From: Methanomassiliicoccales archaeon
Lineage (GTDB): Archaea; Thermoplasmatota; Thermoplasmata; RBG-16-68-12; SOIM01
Direction of reading: 5' to 3'
Length of the DNA: 50,459 bases
Assembly: GCA_004377185.1 (NCBI GenBank)
Contig: SOIM01000004.1
Location: 1-50,459 of the forward strand
Position 1 is the first letter of the stretch; the number at the start of each line of letters is the position of its first letter. The position numbers were made by a program, and so were the translations under genes. Shown here in pieces: positions 33,527-42,230 of this stretch. The notes beneath the pieces were generated by a model. The model was given only the letters and a program-made list of their open reading frames with translations, was not told where the DNA came from and ran no database searches.

Positions 33527-34906
33527 CTACCTTTTCTTGCACTTTTCCTTCTTCCTCATCTCAATGGCAGCTTCCCTAATCATCTCTATGAACGTTGGGT
33601 GGGGGTAGATTATCCTTGCAATCTCGCTTATTGGAACTCCCCTTTCTTTGGCCAGTAGCAACAACTGCAGCATGTCCGTTGCCCTGGGAGCGACTATCTG
33701 AGCCCCCAGAATCTCTTCGGTGTCCGCTCTGCTGATCAGCCTGGCAAATCCTTCCGTATCGCCCGAGGTCCTGGCCCTGCCGCTTCTCCTTAAGGGGAAC
33801 TCACCCACTGTAACATCGCCGAACTTCTCTCTCGCTTCCTGTACACTCAACCCAAAACTGGCCACTTCAGGATCGGTGTATATGCAGCTTGGAACCAGGG
33901 AATAGTCCATGACCGAGTCGACTCCGCAGATGTTGTCAGCCGCCACTTCAGCCTGCTGGGAAGCCACATGCGCCAGCATCACCTTCCCCGTCACGTCCCC
34001 GATCGCATATACGTTCGGAACGGAAGTCTGCATTCTCTCGTTCACCTTGATTCCCTGCTTGTCATACTCAACGTCCGGTCCTATCACGTCCTCATCTACA
34101 ACTGGCACACGTCCCACTGAAAGCAGGACCTTCTCGACAGCTATCTCGAAATCTTCCTCACCCGACACAAAGGCCCTAACCCCGGAATCGACGGTTTCGA
34201 CTCTCTCTACCTTGGATCCGGTGTGAATCTCAACCTTCCCTCTTTTGAGGACCCTGGTCAGGACTTTTCCGACCGCTTCATCTTCCATTGGCAGAATCCC
34301 GTCCAAAAGCTCAACTATCGTCACCTTTGTCCCAAATGATGAGAATATCTGGGCCACTTCGACTCCGATTGCTCCCCCTCCGATGATCAGCAGAGAGGAA
34401 GGGAGCTCTTTTGTGTTCAGCAGTTGTTCCGACCCGAGGATTCTCTCTCCGTCGATTCGTAAGTTCGGCAATTCTCTCTCCATCGAGCCAGTAGCTATGA
34501 TAATGTACTTCGTTTCCAGCACGCTCGACCCATCTTCTCCCTCGACCTTCACTTGGTTCTTGTCAACGACATAACCCTTTCCAACGATGGTCTCGACATG
34601 GTTCTCATTGAGGAGATACTCGATGCCCTTTGAGTTCCTGGACACAACAGATTCCTTGTGCCTCATCACTTTTGAGAAGTCGACATTCAGGTCAGAGAAG
34701 GTAAGTCCTCTTCTTGCGCCCCTCTTGATCTCTCTTATCAACTTGGCGCTCTCCAGCAGCGTCTTGGTGGGGATGCAACCCGTGTTCGTGCAAACACCTC
34801 CAATTTCGCCCTTCTCGATGATTGCCACTGATTGTCCCATCTGGGCACAGCGAATTGCCGCTACGTACCCTCCAGGGCCTGAGCCTATCACAATCGTATC
34901 CTTCAA
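33527..34906 (-). CDS. lpdA: Dihydrolipoyl dehydrogenase
   Basis: 459 residues. FAD site TIVIGSGPGGYVAA, redox disulfide C39-C44 in GGVCTNTGCIPTK, NAD site LLIIGGGAIGVEVA, and the C-terminal dimer motif YPHPTF with the catalytic His. I chose TTG 34906 because GAGGAGG lies five bases upstream; TTG 34936 is also in frame. It could be the L-protein for the glycine cleavage system encoded at 23.7-26.4 kb, or serve 2-oxoacid dehydrogenases. It is divergent from the lipid operon across a region with paired palindromes. Confidence 0.94.
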   Translation of the reverse strand: MKDTIVIGSGPGGYVAAIRCAQMGQSVAIIEKGEIGGVCTNTGCIPTKTLLESAKLIREIKRGARRGLTFSDLNVDFSKVMRHKESVVSRNSKGIEYLLNENHVETIVGKGYVVDKNQVKVEGEDGSSVLETKYIIIATGSMERELPNLRIDGERILGSEQLLNTKELPSSLLIIGGGAIGVEVAQIFSSFGTKVTIVELLDGILPMEDEAVGKVLTRVLKRGKVEIHTGSKVERVETVDSGVRAFVSGEEDFEIAVEKVLLSVGRVPVVDEDVIGPDVEYDKQGIKVNERMQTSVPNVYAIGDVTGKVMLAHVASQQAEVAADNICGVDSVMDYSLVPSCIYTDPEVASFGLSVQEAREKFGDVTVGEFPLRRSGRARTSGDTEGFARLISRADTEEILGAQIVAPRATDMLQLLLLAKERGVPISEIARIIYPHPTFIEMIREAAIEMRKKEKCKKR

Positions 34907-34960
34907 GCCGTCCTCCTCAGAATCTCTGGAGAACAAACATATGTTAAAAACTTATCCAGT

Positions 34961-35008
34961 CTAGCTATTATCGCTGGAGAAAACTTGTTGTAGCTCTTAT
35001 CGCTACAA
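34961..35008. promoter_or_regulatory. Two related palindromes in the lpdA/tes divergent promoter region
   Basis: Site 2 (34988-35008) is perfect: TTGTAGC, a 7-base spacer TCTTATC, then GCTACAA. Site 1 (34961-34977) is CTAGC-TATTATC-GCTGG, with the same spacer apart from one or two bases and arms differing at one pair. Centres are 29 bp apart, about three helical turns. A TATA box for tes (TCTTTAAAA, 35011-35019) begins two bases after site 2; the lpdA TATA box (34943-34955, minus strand) precedes site 1. A dimeric regulator bound here would cover both promoters. Confidence 0.6.
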
Positions 35009-35047
35009 AATCTTTAAAACGACTTGCCACATTCTTAGGAGCGGAGG

Positions 35048-36673
35048 ATGGGCATGGAAGAAGCCAAAGTAAGCAAGAGTGCACCCATTCCGCAGAGAAT
35101 CTTCGACGGAATAGACATGTCCGCCGTGGTGTCCACGCTTAGAAGCAAGAAGATTCCAAGGCAGACCGAGTCTCTGTGTCCTGAGTGTCGCAAGATCATT
35201 CCAGCGACCCTTTTCGAGTCCGAAGGCGCTCTGAAGATGAAGAAGGAATGCGAAGAGCACGGAGAGATCGTGGACGTGATCTGGTCGGACATCGAACTCT
35301 ACAAAAGGGCGGAAAGCTTCGCCTTCGATGGAGTTGGAATCGAGAACCCGGCGATAGAGGGAGCCACGAACTGTCCTTTTGAATGTGGACTGTGTAACCT
35401 CCACTATACCCATACCTGTCTGGCAAACGTTGACCTGACCAACAGATGCAATCTCCGATGTCCCATCTGCTTTGCGAACGCCAATGATGCTGGCTATGTC
35501 TTCGAGCCCTCGTACGAACAGGTTGTTCAGATGCTCAAATTGCTCAGGGAAGAGCGACCTGTTCCAACGGTCGCTGTCCAGTTCTCAGGCGGTGAGCCTA
35601 CAATTCATCCCGAATTCTTCAGAATCCTGGAAGCGGCCCGGGACCTGGGTTTCGCACAGATACAGGTGGCCACTAATGGACTCAAAATGGCGCAGGAGCC
35701 TGGGTTTGCGAGGAAGGCGGGCGAATCGGGCATGCACACGGTATACCTTCAGTTCGACGGGCTGAAGGAAGAGAACTACATCCAAGCAAGGGGAAGACCT
35801 CTGCTGGAAATCAAGAAGAAGGTCATTGAGGAGATCAGGAAGTTGAAACCGGACGGTCCCTCGGTGGTACTGGTACCGACGATTGCCATGGGCATCAACG
35901 ACGATCAAGTGGGAGAGATCCTCAAGTTCGGCCTGGAGAATAGGGATGTCATCAGAGGAATCAATTTCCAACCGGTATCACTGGCGGGAAGAATAGCCGT
36001 CGAAGAGAGACGAAAGCTCAGGTTCACACTCTCGGACCTTGCGATAAACATGGAAGAACAGATCGGCTGGCTGAAGAAGGATGACTGGTATCCAGTTCCT
36101 TTTGTTGTACCTATCTCCAAATTGATCTCCTTGATTCAGGATGAACCGAAACTATCTTTCACAACACATCCCGCTTGTGGTCTCGCAACTTATCTCTACG
36201 TCCCTGAGAAAGGGAATCCAGTCCCAATCTCAAGATTCGTGGATGTTGAAGGGCTGATGAAGGATCTGTGGGAATTGGCCACCAAGATCGAACGGTCGAA
36301 GAGGACCATGTTCCCCAGGATTAGGGCCCTGAAGATACTCAGGAAGCACTTCAAGAAGGAATTCGCACCGGACAAGCTGGGCTCTCTGGGTTTCGTGAAG
36401 TCCTTCAGCACCATGATGGATACGGGCGACAAATCGGGAATCTCGGACTTCACGTGGAAGTGGTTCTATGTGGGAGCGATGCATTTCCAGGATCTTTACA
36501 ACTATGACATCCAAAGAGTGATGAGATGCGCCGTCCACTATGCCACCCCGGACGGAAGGATAATCCCCTTCTGCGCATACAACACTGGGCCTACGTACAG
36601 GGAAGAGGTGGAAAAGAAGTTCTCGGTCCCTCTGGACGAATGGAGAAAGAAGCATGGGAGTGAAGATTACTGA
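35048..36673 (+). CDS. tes: Radical SAM tetraether lipid synthase (Tes-like)
   Basis: 541 residues. Radical SAM motif C134-NLR-C138-PI-C141 in VDLTNRCNLRCPICFANAND, with FSGGEPTIHPEF after it. Extra cysteines (C44, C47, C68; C109, C113, C116, C124) match the additional iron sites of MJ0619-type tetraether synthase, which joins two archaeol phytanyl tails carbon to carbon. FFRILEAARDLGF, VYLQFDGLKEENYIQARG and THPACGLATYLYV are family-like. ATG 35048 has AGGAG six bases before it; ATG 35054 is served by GGAGG. Lying directly before ferredoxin and geranylgeranyl reductase genes supports a lipid role. Family members with other alkyl-coupling roles remain possible. Confidence 0.85.
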   Translation: MGMEEAKVSKSAPIPQRIFDGIDMSAVVSTLRSKKIPRQTESLCPECRKIIPATLFESEGALKMKKECEEHGEIVDVIWSDIELYKRAESFAFDGVGIENPAIEGATNCPFECGLCNLHYTHTCLANVDLTNRCNLRCPICFANANDAGYVFEPSYEQVVQMLKLLREERPVPTVAVQFSGGEPTIHPEFFRILEAARDLGFAQIQVATNGLKMAQEPGFARKAGESGMHTVYLQFDGLKEENYIQARGRPLLEIKKKVIEEIRKLKPDGPSVVLVPTIAMGINDDQVGEILKFGLENRDVIRGINFQPVSLAGRIAVEERRKLRFTLSDLAINMEEQIGWLKKDDWYPVPFVVPISKLISLIQDEPKLSFTTHPACGLATYLYVPEKGNPVPISRFVDVEGLMKDLWELATKIERSKRTMFPRIRALKILRKHFKKEFAPDKLGSLGFVKSFSTMMDTGDKSGISDFTWKWFYVGAMHFQDLYNYDIQRVMRCAVHYATPDGRIIPFCAYNTGPTYREEVEKKFSVPLDEWRKKHGSEDY

Positions 36674-36866
36674 TTCCGGTCTGATGATGGTTGACACCGA
36701 TCTCTGCCTGCACTGCGGAGCATGCGTTGGATCATGTCCGGCCAACTCGATTTTCCTGAACGAGGTCATAATCACCTTTGACGAGAGCTGCACCCAGTGC
36801 GGCCTTTGCGTACGCGTGTGTCCGATGGGAGCGATCGATGAGCCAGAAGAGAAGAAGGAGGGATGA
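36654..36866 (+). CDS. 2[4Fe-4S] ferredoxin
   Basis: 70 residues with C18, C21, C24, C28 and C46, C49, C52, C56, two classical cubane motifs and no other domain. Overlaps the tes end by 20 bases and is followed at once by the geranylgeranyl reductase gene. In Methanosarcina acetivorans a ferredoxin gene next to GGR is needed for full saturation of lipids, so this is the likely electron donor to GGR and perhaps to Tes (inference). Confidence 0.9.
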   Translation: MGVKITDSGLMMVDTDLCLHCGACVGSCPANSIFLNEVIITFDESCTQCGLCVRVCPMGAIDEPEEKKEG

Positions 36867-36869
36867 GGC

Positions 36870-38051
36870 CTGGAATACGATGTAGTGATCGTTGGAGCCG
36901 GTCCTGCGGGCAGCATCACCGCCAAGTTCGCGGCTGAGAAAGGTGCCAGCGTCCTGATGATTGAGAAGCGACAGGAAATAGGCTCCCCCGTCCGATGTGG
37001 TGAGGGCATTGCAAGGCGGTGGATAGAGAACGTGGGCATTCCCCTGGACAGAAAATGGGTCGCGTACGAGGTCGAAGGAGCGAAGATAGTCTCTCCCAAC
37101 GGAACGGAGTTCCACATAGATGAGAGGCATGCTGGCAGTGAGGTCGGAACGGTCATAGAAAGGGACCTTTTTGACAAAGCTCTGGCAAGGCAGGCGGCAA
37201 AGGCCGGAGCGGATATTATTCTGAAGGCCACCGTGATGAGCATTCTCAAGGACAACGGGAAGGTCTCAGGGGTCCGAGTGGAGCAGTTCGGAGAGAGGTT
37301 CGATGTCAAAGCTGGAATTGTCGTGGGCGCGGACGGGTTCGAATCCCAGATTGGAAGATGGGCCGGTTTGGATACCACCCTCAAAGCGAAAGACATCACA
37401 ATATGTCTGCAATACCGAATGACCGACATAGAGCCAGACCCGGACTATTGCGAATTCATACTGGGTAGCGGGGCGCCCGGCGGATATGTATGGGTCTTCC
37501 CGAAGAGCGAGGATACCGCGAACGTGGGGCTGGGAATGCAACTACCAAAGCTCAAGAAGAAAGGAGAGATGAGAGGATATCTGGACGCCTTCATCGAGAA
37601 GGATGAGAGGTTCAGAAAGGGAAAGAAGCTGGACATCGTTGCCGGAGCTGTTTCAACATGTGCACCGATTGAGAGAACCGTCGCAGACGGGATACTTCTT
37701 GTCGGTGATGCAGCGAGGACGATCGACCCCATCACAGGAGGGGGCATTGCCAATGCATGTAAGGCGGGCAAGGTCGCCGGCGAAGTCTTGGGACGTGCCA
37801 CACAGGAGAAGGACTTCTCTGCCGAGAATCTGCAGGAATATGAGAAGGGATGGAGGGAGCTGCTGGAGGAGGATCTGTACCGGAACTGGATGGCCAAGGA
37901 GAAGTTGGTGACACTTTCGGACGAGACCTTCGACATGATAATCGGGACGCTTGCGGAGGTTGGTGTGGACAAACTCTCGATTTTCAATATCCTCAAAGTT
38001 ATGGAGGATAGGCATCCCGAGCTGGTGGAAGAGTTCGCTGACCTTCTCTAA
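36870..38051 (+). CDS. Digeranylgeranylglycerophospholipid reductase (GGR)
   Basis: 393 residues. Flavin enzyme that saturates the geranylgeranyl chains of archaeal lipids. FAD site VVIVGAGPAGS, RCGEGIARRW, the substrate-side motif GGYVWVFPKSED with NVGLG, and VGDAARTIDPITGGGIANA. The in-frame GTG at 36885 would cut off the first strand. CTG at 36870 restores the normal N-terminus (MEYDVVIVGAG) and has GGAGG (36857-36861) eight bases upstream, so I use it. Third gene of the tes operon. Confidence 0.9.
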   Translation: MEYDVVIVGAGPAGSITAKFAAEKGASVLMIEKRQEIGSPVRCGEGIARRWIENVGIPLDRKWVAYEVEGAKIVSPNGTEFHIDERHAGSEVGTVIERDLFDKALARQAAKAGADIILKATVMSILKDNGKVSGVRVEQFGERFDVKAGIVVGADGFESQIGRWAGLDTTLKAKDITICLQYRMTDIEPDPDYCEFILGSGAPGGYVWVFPKSEDTANVGLGMQLPKLKKKGEMRGYLDAFIEKDERFRKGKKLDIVAGAVSTCAPIERTVADGILLVGDAARTIDPITGGGIANACKAGKVAGEVLGRATQEKDFSAENLQEYEKGWRELLEEDLYRNWMAKEKLVTLSDETFDMIIGTLAEVGVDKLSIFNILKVMEDRHPELVEEFADLL

Positions 38052-38061
38052 CTGTGGGCAC

Positions 38062-38070
38062 TTTAAAATA
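38062..38070 (+). promoter_or_regulatory. TATA box of aspS
   Basis: TTTAAAATA at 38062-38070 predicts a transcript start near 38092, after the ATG at 38082 and at the ATG at 38094. This argues for a leaderless message beginning with the second ATG. Confidence 0.5.
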
Positions 38071-38093
38071 TCTGCTTTTCTATGGGCGAATGG

Positions 38094-39431
38094 ATGAGCT
38101 TGGAGTTTGGATGGAGAGCATTGACCCATATTTCACAGATTGATGAATCGACGTACGGTAAGACCATCAAAGTGGGCGGCTGGATCGAGGACATAAGGAA
38201 CCTCGGTGGAATTGCATTCATCCAGCTTCGAGAAAGGGACGGTGTTCTTCAGGTCACGACCATCAAGAAGGAGAGTGAAGAGCTCTTCAAGAAACTGACC
38301 TCTTTATCGAGAGAGTCCGTGATTGTTGTTGAGGGAAAAGTCCAAGAGAACAAGGAGGCGAAGCGCGGGTTTGAGATCCTTCCCGATCAAGTGGAGGTTC
38401 TCAGCGAGGCGGACACTCCTCTCCCTCTAGGTGTAGCTGACAAGGTTGGAGCAGAGCTCGACACAAGACTGGATAACCGTCCAATAGACCTCAGAAAGCC
38501 GAAGGAGAACGCGATATTCAAGATCCGTTCTGTCCTCATCGAAGGGATCAGGGAGTACTTCATGAAGGAAAAGTTCGTGGAGATCCACACCCCCAAGATT
38601 GTTGCCGCGGGCGCGGAGGGTGGTGCCACGCTCTTCCCGATTCAGTATTTCGGCTCGGATGCGTATCTGGCCCAGAGTCCCCAGCTCTACAAGCAGATGT
38701 TGATGTCCAGCGGTTTCGAGAGGGTCTTTGAGATCGCTCCAGCATACAGGGCCGAGAAATCCGACACTACCCGGCATATCGCAGAATTCACTTCCTTGGA
38801 CGTGGAGATTGCCTTCGTCAAGTCGTCCGAAGATGTAATGGATTGCGCGCAAGAGCTCGTAAGAGATGCGATTGAACACGTGTCAGAGAATGCGAAAGAT
38901 GAACTGGGACTGTTCAATGTTGAACTGGAAATCCCGGAGATACCGTTCAAGAGAATCACACATAAAGAATGCGTTGAGGTCCTGAAAGAAAAGGGGGAAG
39001 GTCTCACGCCAGAGGATGATCTGGATACAGTGGGCGAGAAACTGATTGGAGAGGTAATGAAAGAGAGACACGGAATCGACTTCTACTTCATCACAGAGTT
39101 CCCAACGGCGATCAAAGGAACGACCTTCTACGCAATGAGGAAAAGTGAGGATCCATCACTCACAGGATACTTCGATCTGGGTTACGGGGGCTTGGAGCTT
39201 GTTTCCGGAGGACAGAGGGAGCACAGGTATGATGTTCTGGTCAACCAGATGAAGGAGAACAATATGGACTTGGAAAGCTTCGATTTCTATCTCATAGCTT
39301 TCAGATATGGCATGCCCCCTCACGGGGGGTTCGGTCTGGGTATCGAGAGGTTCCTGCAGAAGATGCTGAATCTTTCGAATATTCGGGAATGTGTCTTGTT
39401 TCCGAGAGATAGGTCAAGGCTTGTTCCTTGA
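38094..39431 (+). CDS. aspS: Aspartyl-tRNA synthetase, archaeal type
   Basis: 445 residues. N-terminal OB anticodon domain (VGGWIEDIRNLGGIAFIQLRERDG), class II motifs: FVEIHTPKI (motif 1), FEIAPAYRAEKSDTTRH (motif 2), and GGFGLGIERFLQKML (motif 3). ELVSGGQREHRYD contacts aspartate and tRNA. Whether it also charges tRNA-Asn is not settled by what I can see. ATG 38094 is preferred on promoter grounds; ATG 38082 is also in frame. Confidence 0.95.
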   Translation: MSLEFGWRALTHISQIDESTYGKTIKVGGWIEDIRNLGGIAFIQLRERDGVLQVTTIKKESEELFKKLTSLSRESVIVVEGKVQENKEAKRGFEILPDQVEVLSEADTPLPLGVADKVGAELDTRLDNRPIDLRKPKENAIFKIRSVLIEGIREYFMKEKFVEIHTPKIVAAGAEGGATLFPIQYFGSDAYLAQSPQLYKQMLMSSGFERVFEIAPAYRAEKSDTTRHIAEFTSLDVEIAFVKSSEDVMDCAQELVRDAIEHVSENAKDELGLFNVELEIPEIPFKRITHKECVEVLKEKGEGLTPEDDLDTVGEKLIGEVMKERHGIDFYFITEFPTAIKGTTFYAMRKSEDPSLTGYFDLGYGGLELVSGGQREHRYDVLVNQMKENNMDLESFDFYLIAFRYGMPPHGGFGLGIERFLQKMLNLSNIRECVLFPRDRSRLVP

Positions 39432-39575
39432 TAGTGTTCTCATGGTCGAATGCGGCCCATTCCTTTTCGCGGTTCTGGAAGACTCTCCAGGGGGAATCCA
39501 GTGGCAATCCAAAACAACAAATAGTGTCTTCTGAAGTGTCTTTGAGATCCTTGCCCCAGAAGACTTCACGAATGC

Positions 39576-40280
39576 TCAGTTTCCTGCCTTAGTGTCCCTT
39601 TCCAACATGTGCCTGAAAAATACTCTGAAATCGTCTCTTATCTCCGTAATATGATTGTCCAGAGAATCCATTTTCGAAGCAAACCTACCATAAGAATCAT
39701 CCATCTTGTCAAATCGCTGGTTCATGCTTTTGTGCATAGCGTCGATATTGGTTCCGACGCCTTTCACCTCACTCCTAACCCCTCTCACCTCACTCCTAAC
39801 CCCTCTCGCCTCATTCCCTACGCCTTCCACTTTCTCCCCGACACTTTCCACTTTCTTGCCAACGCCCTCCACTTTCTCCCCGACGACTTCCACTTTCTTG
39901 CCAACGCCCTCCACTTTCTCGCCAACGCACTTCGTAATCTCTGCTAGATGCCTGAAGTATTTCCCTGCCGTCGCATACCCACGAAATGTCTCAAGCGCCG
40001 AATCGTCGGTTCTCACCTCGAATCTCTTGAACTCTCTCGTTGGCTTGGCGAAACGCTTCCTAACGCTTTTCACATTTACGAAATCATCATGGATTCTAAT
40101 CTCCCGACAGAAGTTCTGAATAGCCTCTTTCTCCCCCTCGCACACGGCTTTCACTCTGCAATCGGCCAGGTTCTCCACATATCCGACAAGCTTCAGTTCC
40201 AGTGCTCTCTCCTGAATGAAGCCCCTGTAGCCAACCTCCTGCACGTCACCTCTGATCAGGATGGTTGCTCTCGTGTACAT
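39576..40280 (-). CDS. Acylphosphatase-domain protein with heptad-repeat tail
   Basis: 234 residues. Residues 1-92 are an acylphosphatase: GDVQEVGYRGFIQ with the catalytic Arg19 and GYVENLAD with Asn38. From 119 to 181 run nine consecutive seven-residue units of the type VGxKVEx, then further heptads (MHKSMNQ, RFDKMDD) to about 220, giving a long coiled coil. Normal acylphosphatases stop near residue 92. The coiled coil could oligomerise the enzyme or hold it to a partner. The 144-base gap to aspS contains nothing I can identify. Confidence 0.83.
   Translation of the reverse strand: MYTRATILIRGDVQEVGYRGFIQERALELKLVGYVENLADCRVKAVCEGEKEAIQNFCREIRIHDDFVNVKSVRKRFAKPTREFKRFEVRTDDSALETFRGYATAGKYFRHLAEITKCVGEKVEGVGKKVEVVGEKVEGVGKKVESVGEKVEGVGNEARGVRSEVRGVRSEVKGVGTNIDAMHKSMNQRFDKMDDSYGRFASKMDSLDNHITEIRDDFRVFFRHMLERDTKAGN
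39738..39926 (+). repeat. 21-bp tandem repeats inside the acylphosphatase gene
   Basis: Nine 21-bp units, each one heptad codon set. Two adjacent units (39767-39787 and 39788-39808) differ at one base; another unit of 21 bases (39851-39871) is repeated exactly 42 bases later (39893-39913). The near identity at DNA level shows recent expansion in whole-heptad steps that keeps frame and coiled-coil register. Confidence 0.9.
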
Positions 40281-40356
40281 TCTTGCCGGAAATCGCCCAA
40301 TCCGTATTTAAGGATGCGCTCTCGCAGGGCACCAGGCTCAACTATGGAAATCATTC

Positions 40357-42042
40357 TCATCCCAGAAAGAAGGTCATAATCGGAAGAATCAAGCAGCCCA
40401 TCAAATGCACCCTTTTCACTCCAACGAGAGGAGGGATCAATCCAACGCATGTGGCAACCGCTCCGATCAGCAGTCCCAAAGGTCCTGCGAAGAGGAAGAT
40501 CATTATGATCAGAAAGCACAGAACAGTGATCACCAACTTGTGGTACGGAATGTTGGAGAATTTCCTGGCAAACATCTTTCCCAGGACGAATGTCAACCAG
40601 AAGGCGACCACAGCAGCCAGAAGGACGGAGAAGAGCATCAGAGACATGGCGTAGGGCACGTTCTGGAAGGGCTCCCAAGGGACGATGTTGTCCCCTACCA
40701 TGATTTGAACCGCCCTCATAGCACCGCTCCTGGCCTTTAGAATGACGAAGAGGGCCAATATAGTGAATATCCCCGTGGCGGTGTTCACTCCAGATATCGC
40801 GATCATGAACTCTTTGTTGCTTTCCTCCGGGTTTCCCCCTTTAGGTTCACCCCCTCCGAGGAGCTTCGCTATCACTGTAGCGGACGCACTGCTTATGCCT
40901 GGGAACCATCCAACAAAAGTTCCTGCGAGAGTTCCTGAGAATACTGCTCTCGTTTTTCTCCATCCTGCTATCTTGGGAGGGTCATCGTTAATCTGTTGGG
41001 TAGGAATCGTGGGCTTGTCCATCAATGATATCAACAGGGTAGAAATGCCGAACAATCCAGTGAAGAGAGGGAAGAAAGAGGCCATGCTCTTGTCCATCAC
41101 AAGCTGAGGTATGGGATACCAGTTGTTCTGAGCGAATCCCGGGGTGCTCAAGATGACGTATCCCATAATGCCGGATAGGAAGAATACGCCCAAAGCTAGA
41201 GCTTTAGGAAGCAGATGACTTGACAGGGACATTCTCCCCTTGACTATTCCCAGAACCCTGACCTTTGCACCCACCTTCAGGGAGGTCTTCCCGTCCAGGA
41301 AAACCGTCACTTTGGATTCCTCTTGAGAGAGCTGGAAGGATCGTGGGTCCCCTTGCCTGGACACAGCACCATCCACGATGACGGCCTGATGTAAGTGTTT
41401 CTTCAGTTCATTGATCTCCACGGGCTGGATCCCTTCAAGTTCTTCAGCCTCTTCTTCCGACATCATCAAACCCTCAGGGACGTGGCATAAGAGATATGGT
41501 CTCCTCCTGGATGTCTTTGAATCTCCCCTCTCGGTGAGAATGAGCATCGTCACGACTATCAGCAAGATGTAGAAGATCACACCCACGAGCTTCTGATAAG
41601 CGTATAGCGGAGAACCCATCACCAACCTCAATGGAAGGATCATGGACAACGCCAGGAAGACGGACATCAAGCTGCCGAAGGCGGAGAGCTTCACAGCTTC
41701 GTAACCCAGGCCCTTGAGGAGAAGTCTGTGACCGGGAAGGATTGAGAGTGCCGTATCACCCTCCGGTGCGCCCAGAAAGACGGAGGGAATGAAGTCCAGG
41801 AAGGTGTGCGTGACGACATTTCCGATTATCAGCGTGGACACTATGAGAACTACCTCTTCCACCGTTGGATCCGCCCAACCGAAGAGGAGCATGGCCAGAG
41901 AGATCAGTGGACCTTGAATGGCGATGGCAGCCAGAGCCACGTTGTTTACGTGCAGACCGGGAATCAGCCCGGTCGCGATGCCGGCACATACTCCGATAAG
42001 TGTGAATACGGACGCGGCCAAAAGGAGGGTCAGCGGGTCCAT
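40357..42042 (-). CDS. TctA-family membrane permease with internal OB-like domain
   Basis: 561 residues. Large membrane protein of the tripartite tricarboxylate transporter TctA type: ATGLIPGLHVNN near the start, GAPEGDTALSILPGHRLL, and the repeat GTFVGWFPGISSASATVIAKLLGG with GVNTATGIFT. About 12-14 helices. A soluble insert at about 212-274 (VIVDGAVSR, KVTVFLDGK, GAKVRVLGIVKGRMSL) looks like an OB fold. No TctB or TctC partner lies nearby, as usual for archaeal forms. ATG 42042 is chosen; the first 12 codons and upstream sequence recur at 43142-43224. Substrate unknown. Confidence 0.83.
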   Translation of the reverse strand: MDPLTLLLAASVFTLIGVCAGIATGLIPGLHVNNVALAAIAIQGPLISLAMLLFGWADPTVEEVVLIVSTLIIGNVVTHTFLDFIPSVFLGAPEGDTALSILPGHRLLLKGLGYEAVKLSAFGSLMSVFLALSMILPLRLVMGSPLYAYQKLVGVIFYILLIVVTMLILTERGDSKTSRRRPYLLCHVPEGLMMSEEEAEELEGIQPVEINELKKHLHQAVIVDGAVSRQGDPRSFQLSQEESKVTVFLDGKTSLKVGAKVRVLGIVKGRMSLSSHLLPKALALGVFFLSGIMGYVILSTPGFAQNNWYPIPQLVMDKSMASFFPLFTGLFGISTLLISLMDKPTIPTQQINDDPPKIAGWRKTRAVFSGTLAGTFVGWFPGISSASATVIAKLLGGGEPKGGNPEESNKEFMIAISGVNTATGIFTILALFVILKARSGAMRAVQIMVGDNIVPWEPFQNVPYAMSLMLFSVLLAAVVAFWLTFVLGKMFARKFSNIPYHKLVITVLCFLIIMIFLFAGPLGLLIGAVATCVGLIPPLVGVKRVHLMGCLILPIMTFFLG

Positions 42043-42083
42043 GCCCGAAGGGAATCGTTGGGGTTTTTGATAACGCTTTGCAG
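42001..42083. repeat. 83-bp direct repeat, copy 1 (tctA 5' end)
   Basis: This segment covers the tctA start codon and is repeated at 43142-43224 in the same orientation with about 7 differences in 83 bases. Copy 1 belongs to the intact permease gene, so it is probably the source. The two copies bracket the toxin-antitoxin pair. Confidence 0.85.
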
Positions 42084-42230
42084 ATGCAATGTGCAATCGG
42101 ACCAGTCCTGCACACCCCCGTCCTCAGGACAGCGCTAACCCTTGCCTATGTAAAGCGGAGTCGCCTCACCTAGCAACGATATATCATCTTCATTCATTTC
42201 CTTGATCTCAGGACCGACACAAAGACTTAT

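Noticed and set aside
39738-39926. Tandem repeats as a CRISPR array
   Set aside because: Units are contiguous with no spacers and encode a coiled coil in frame.
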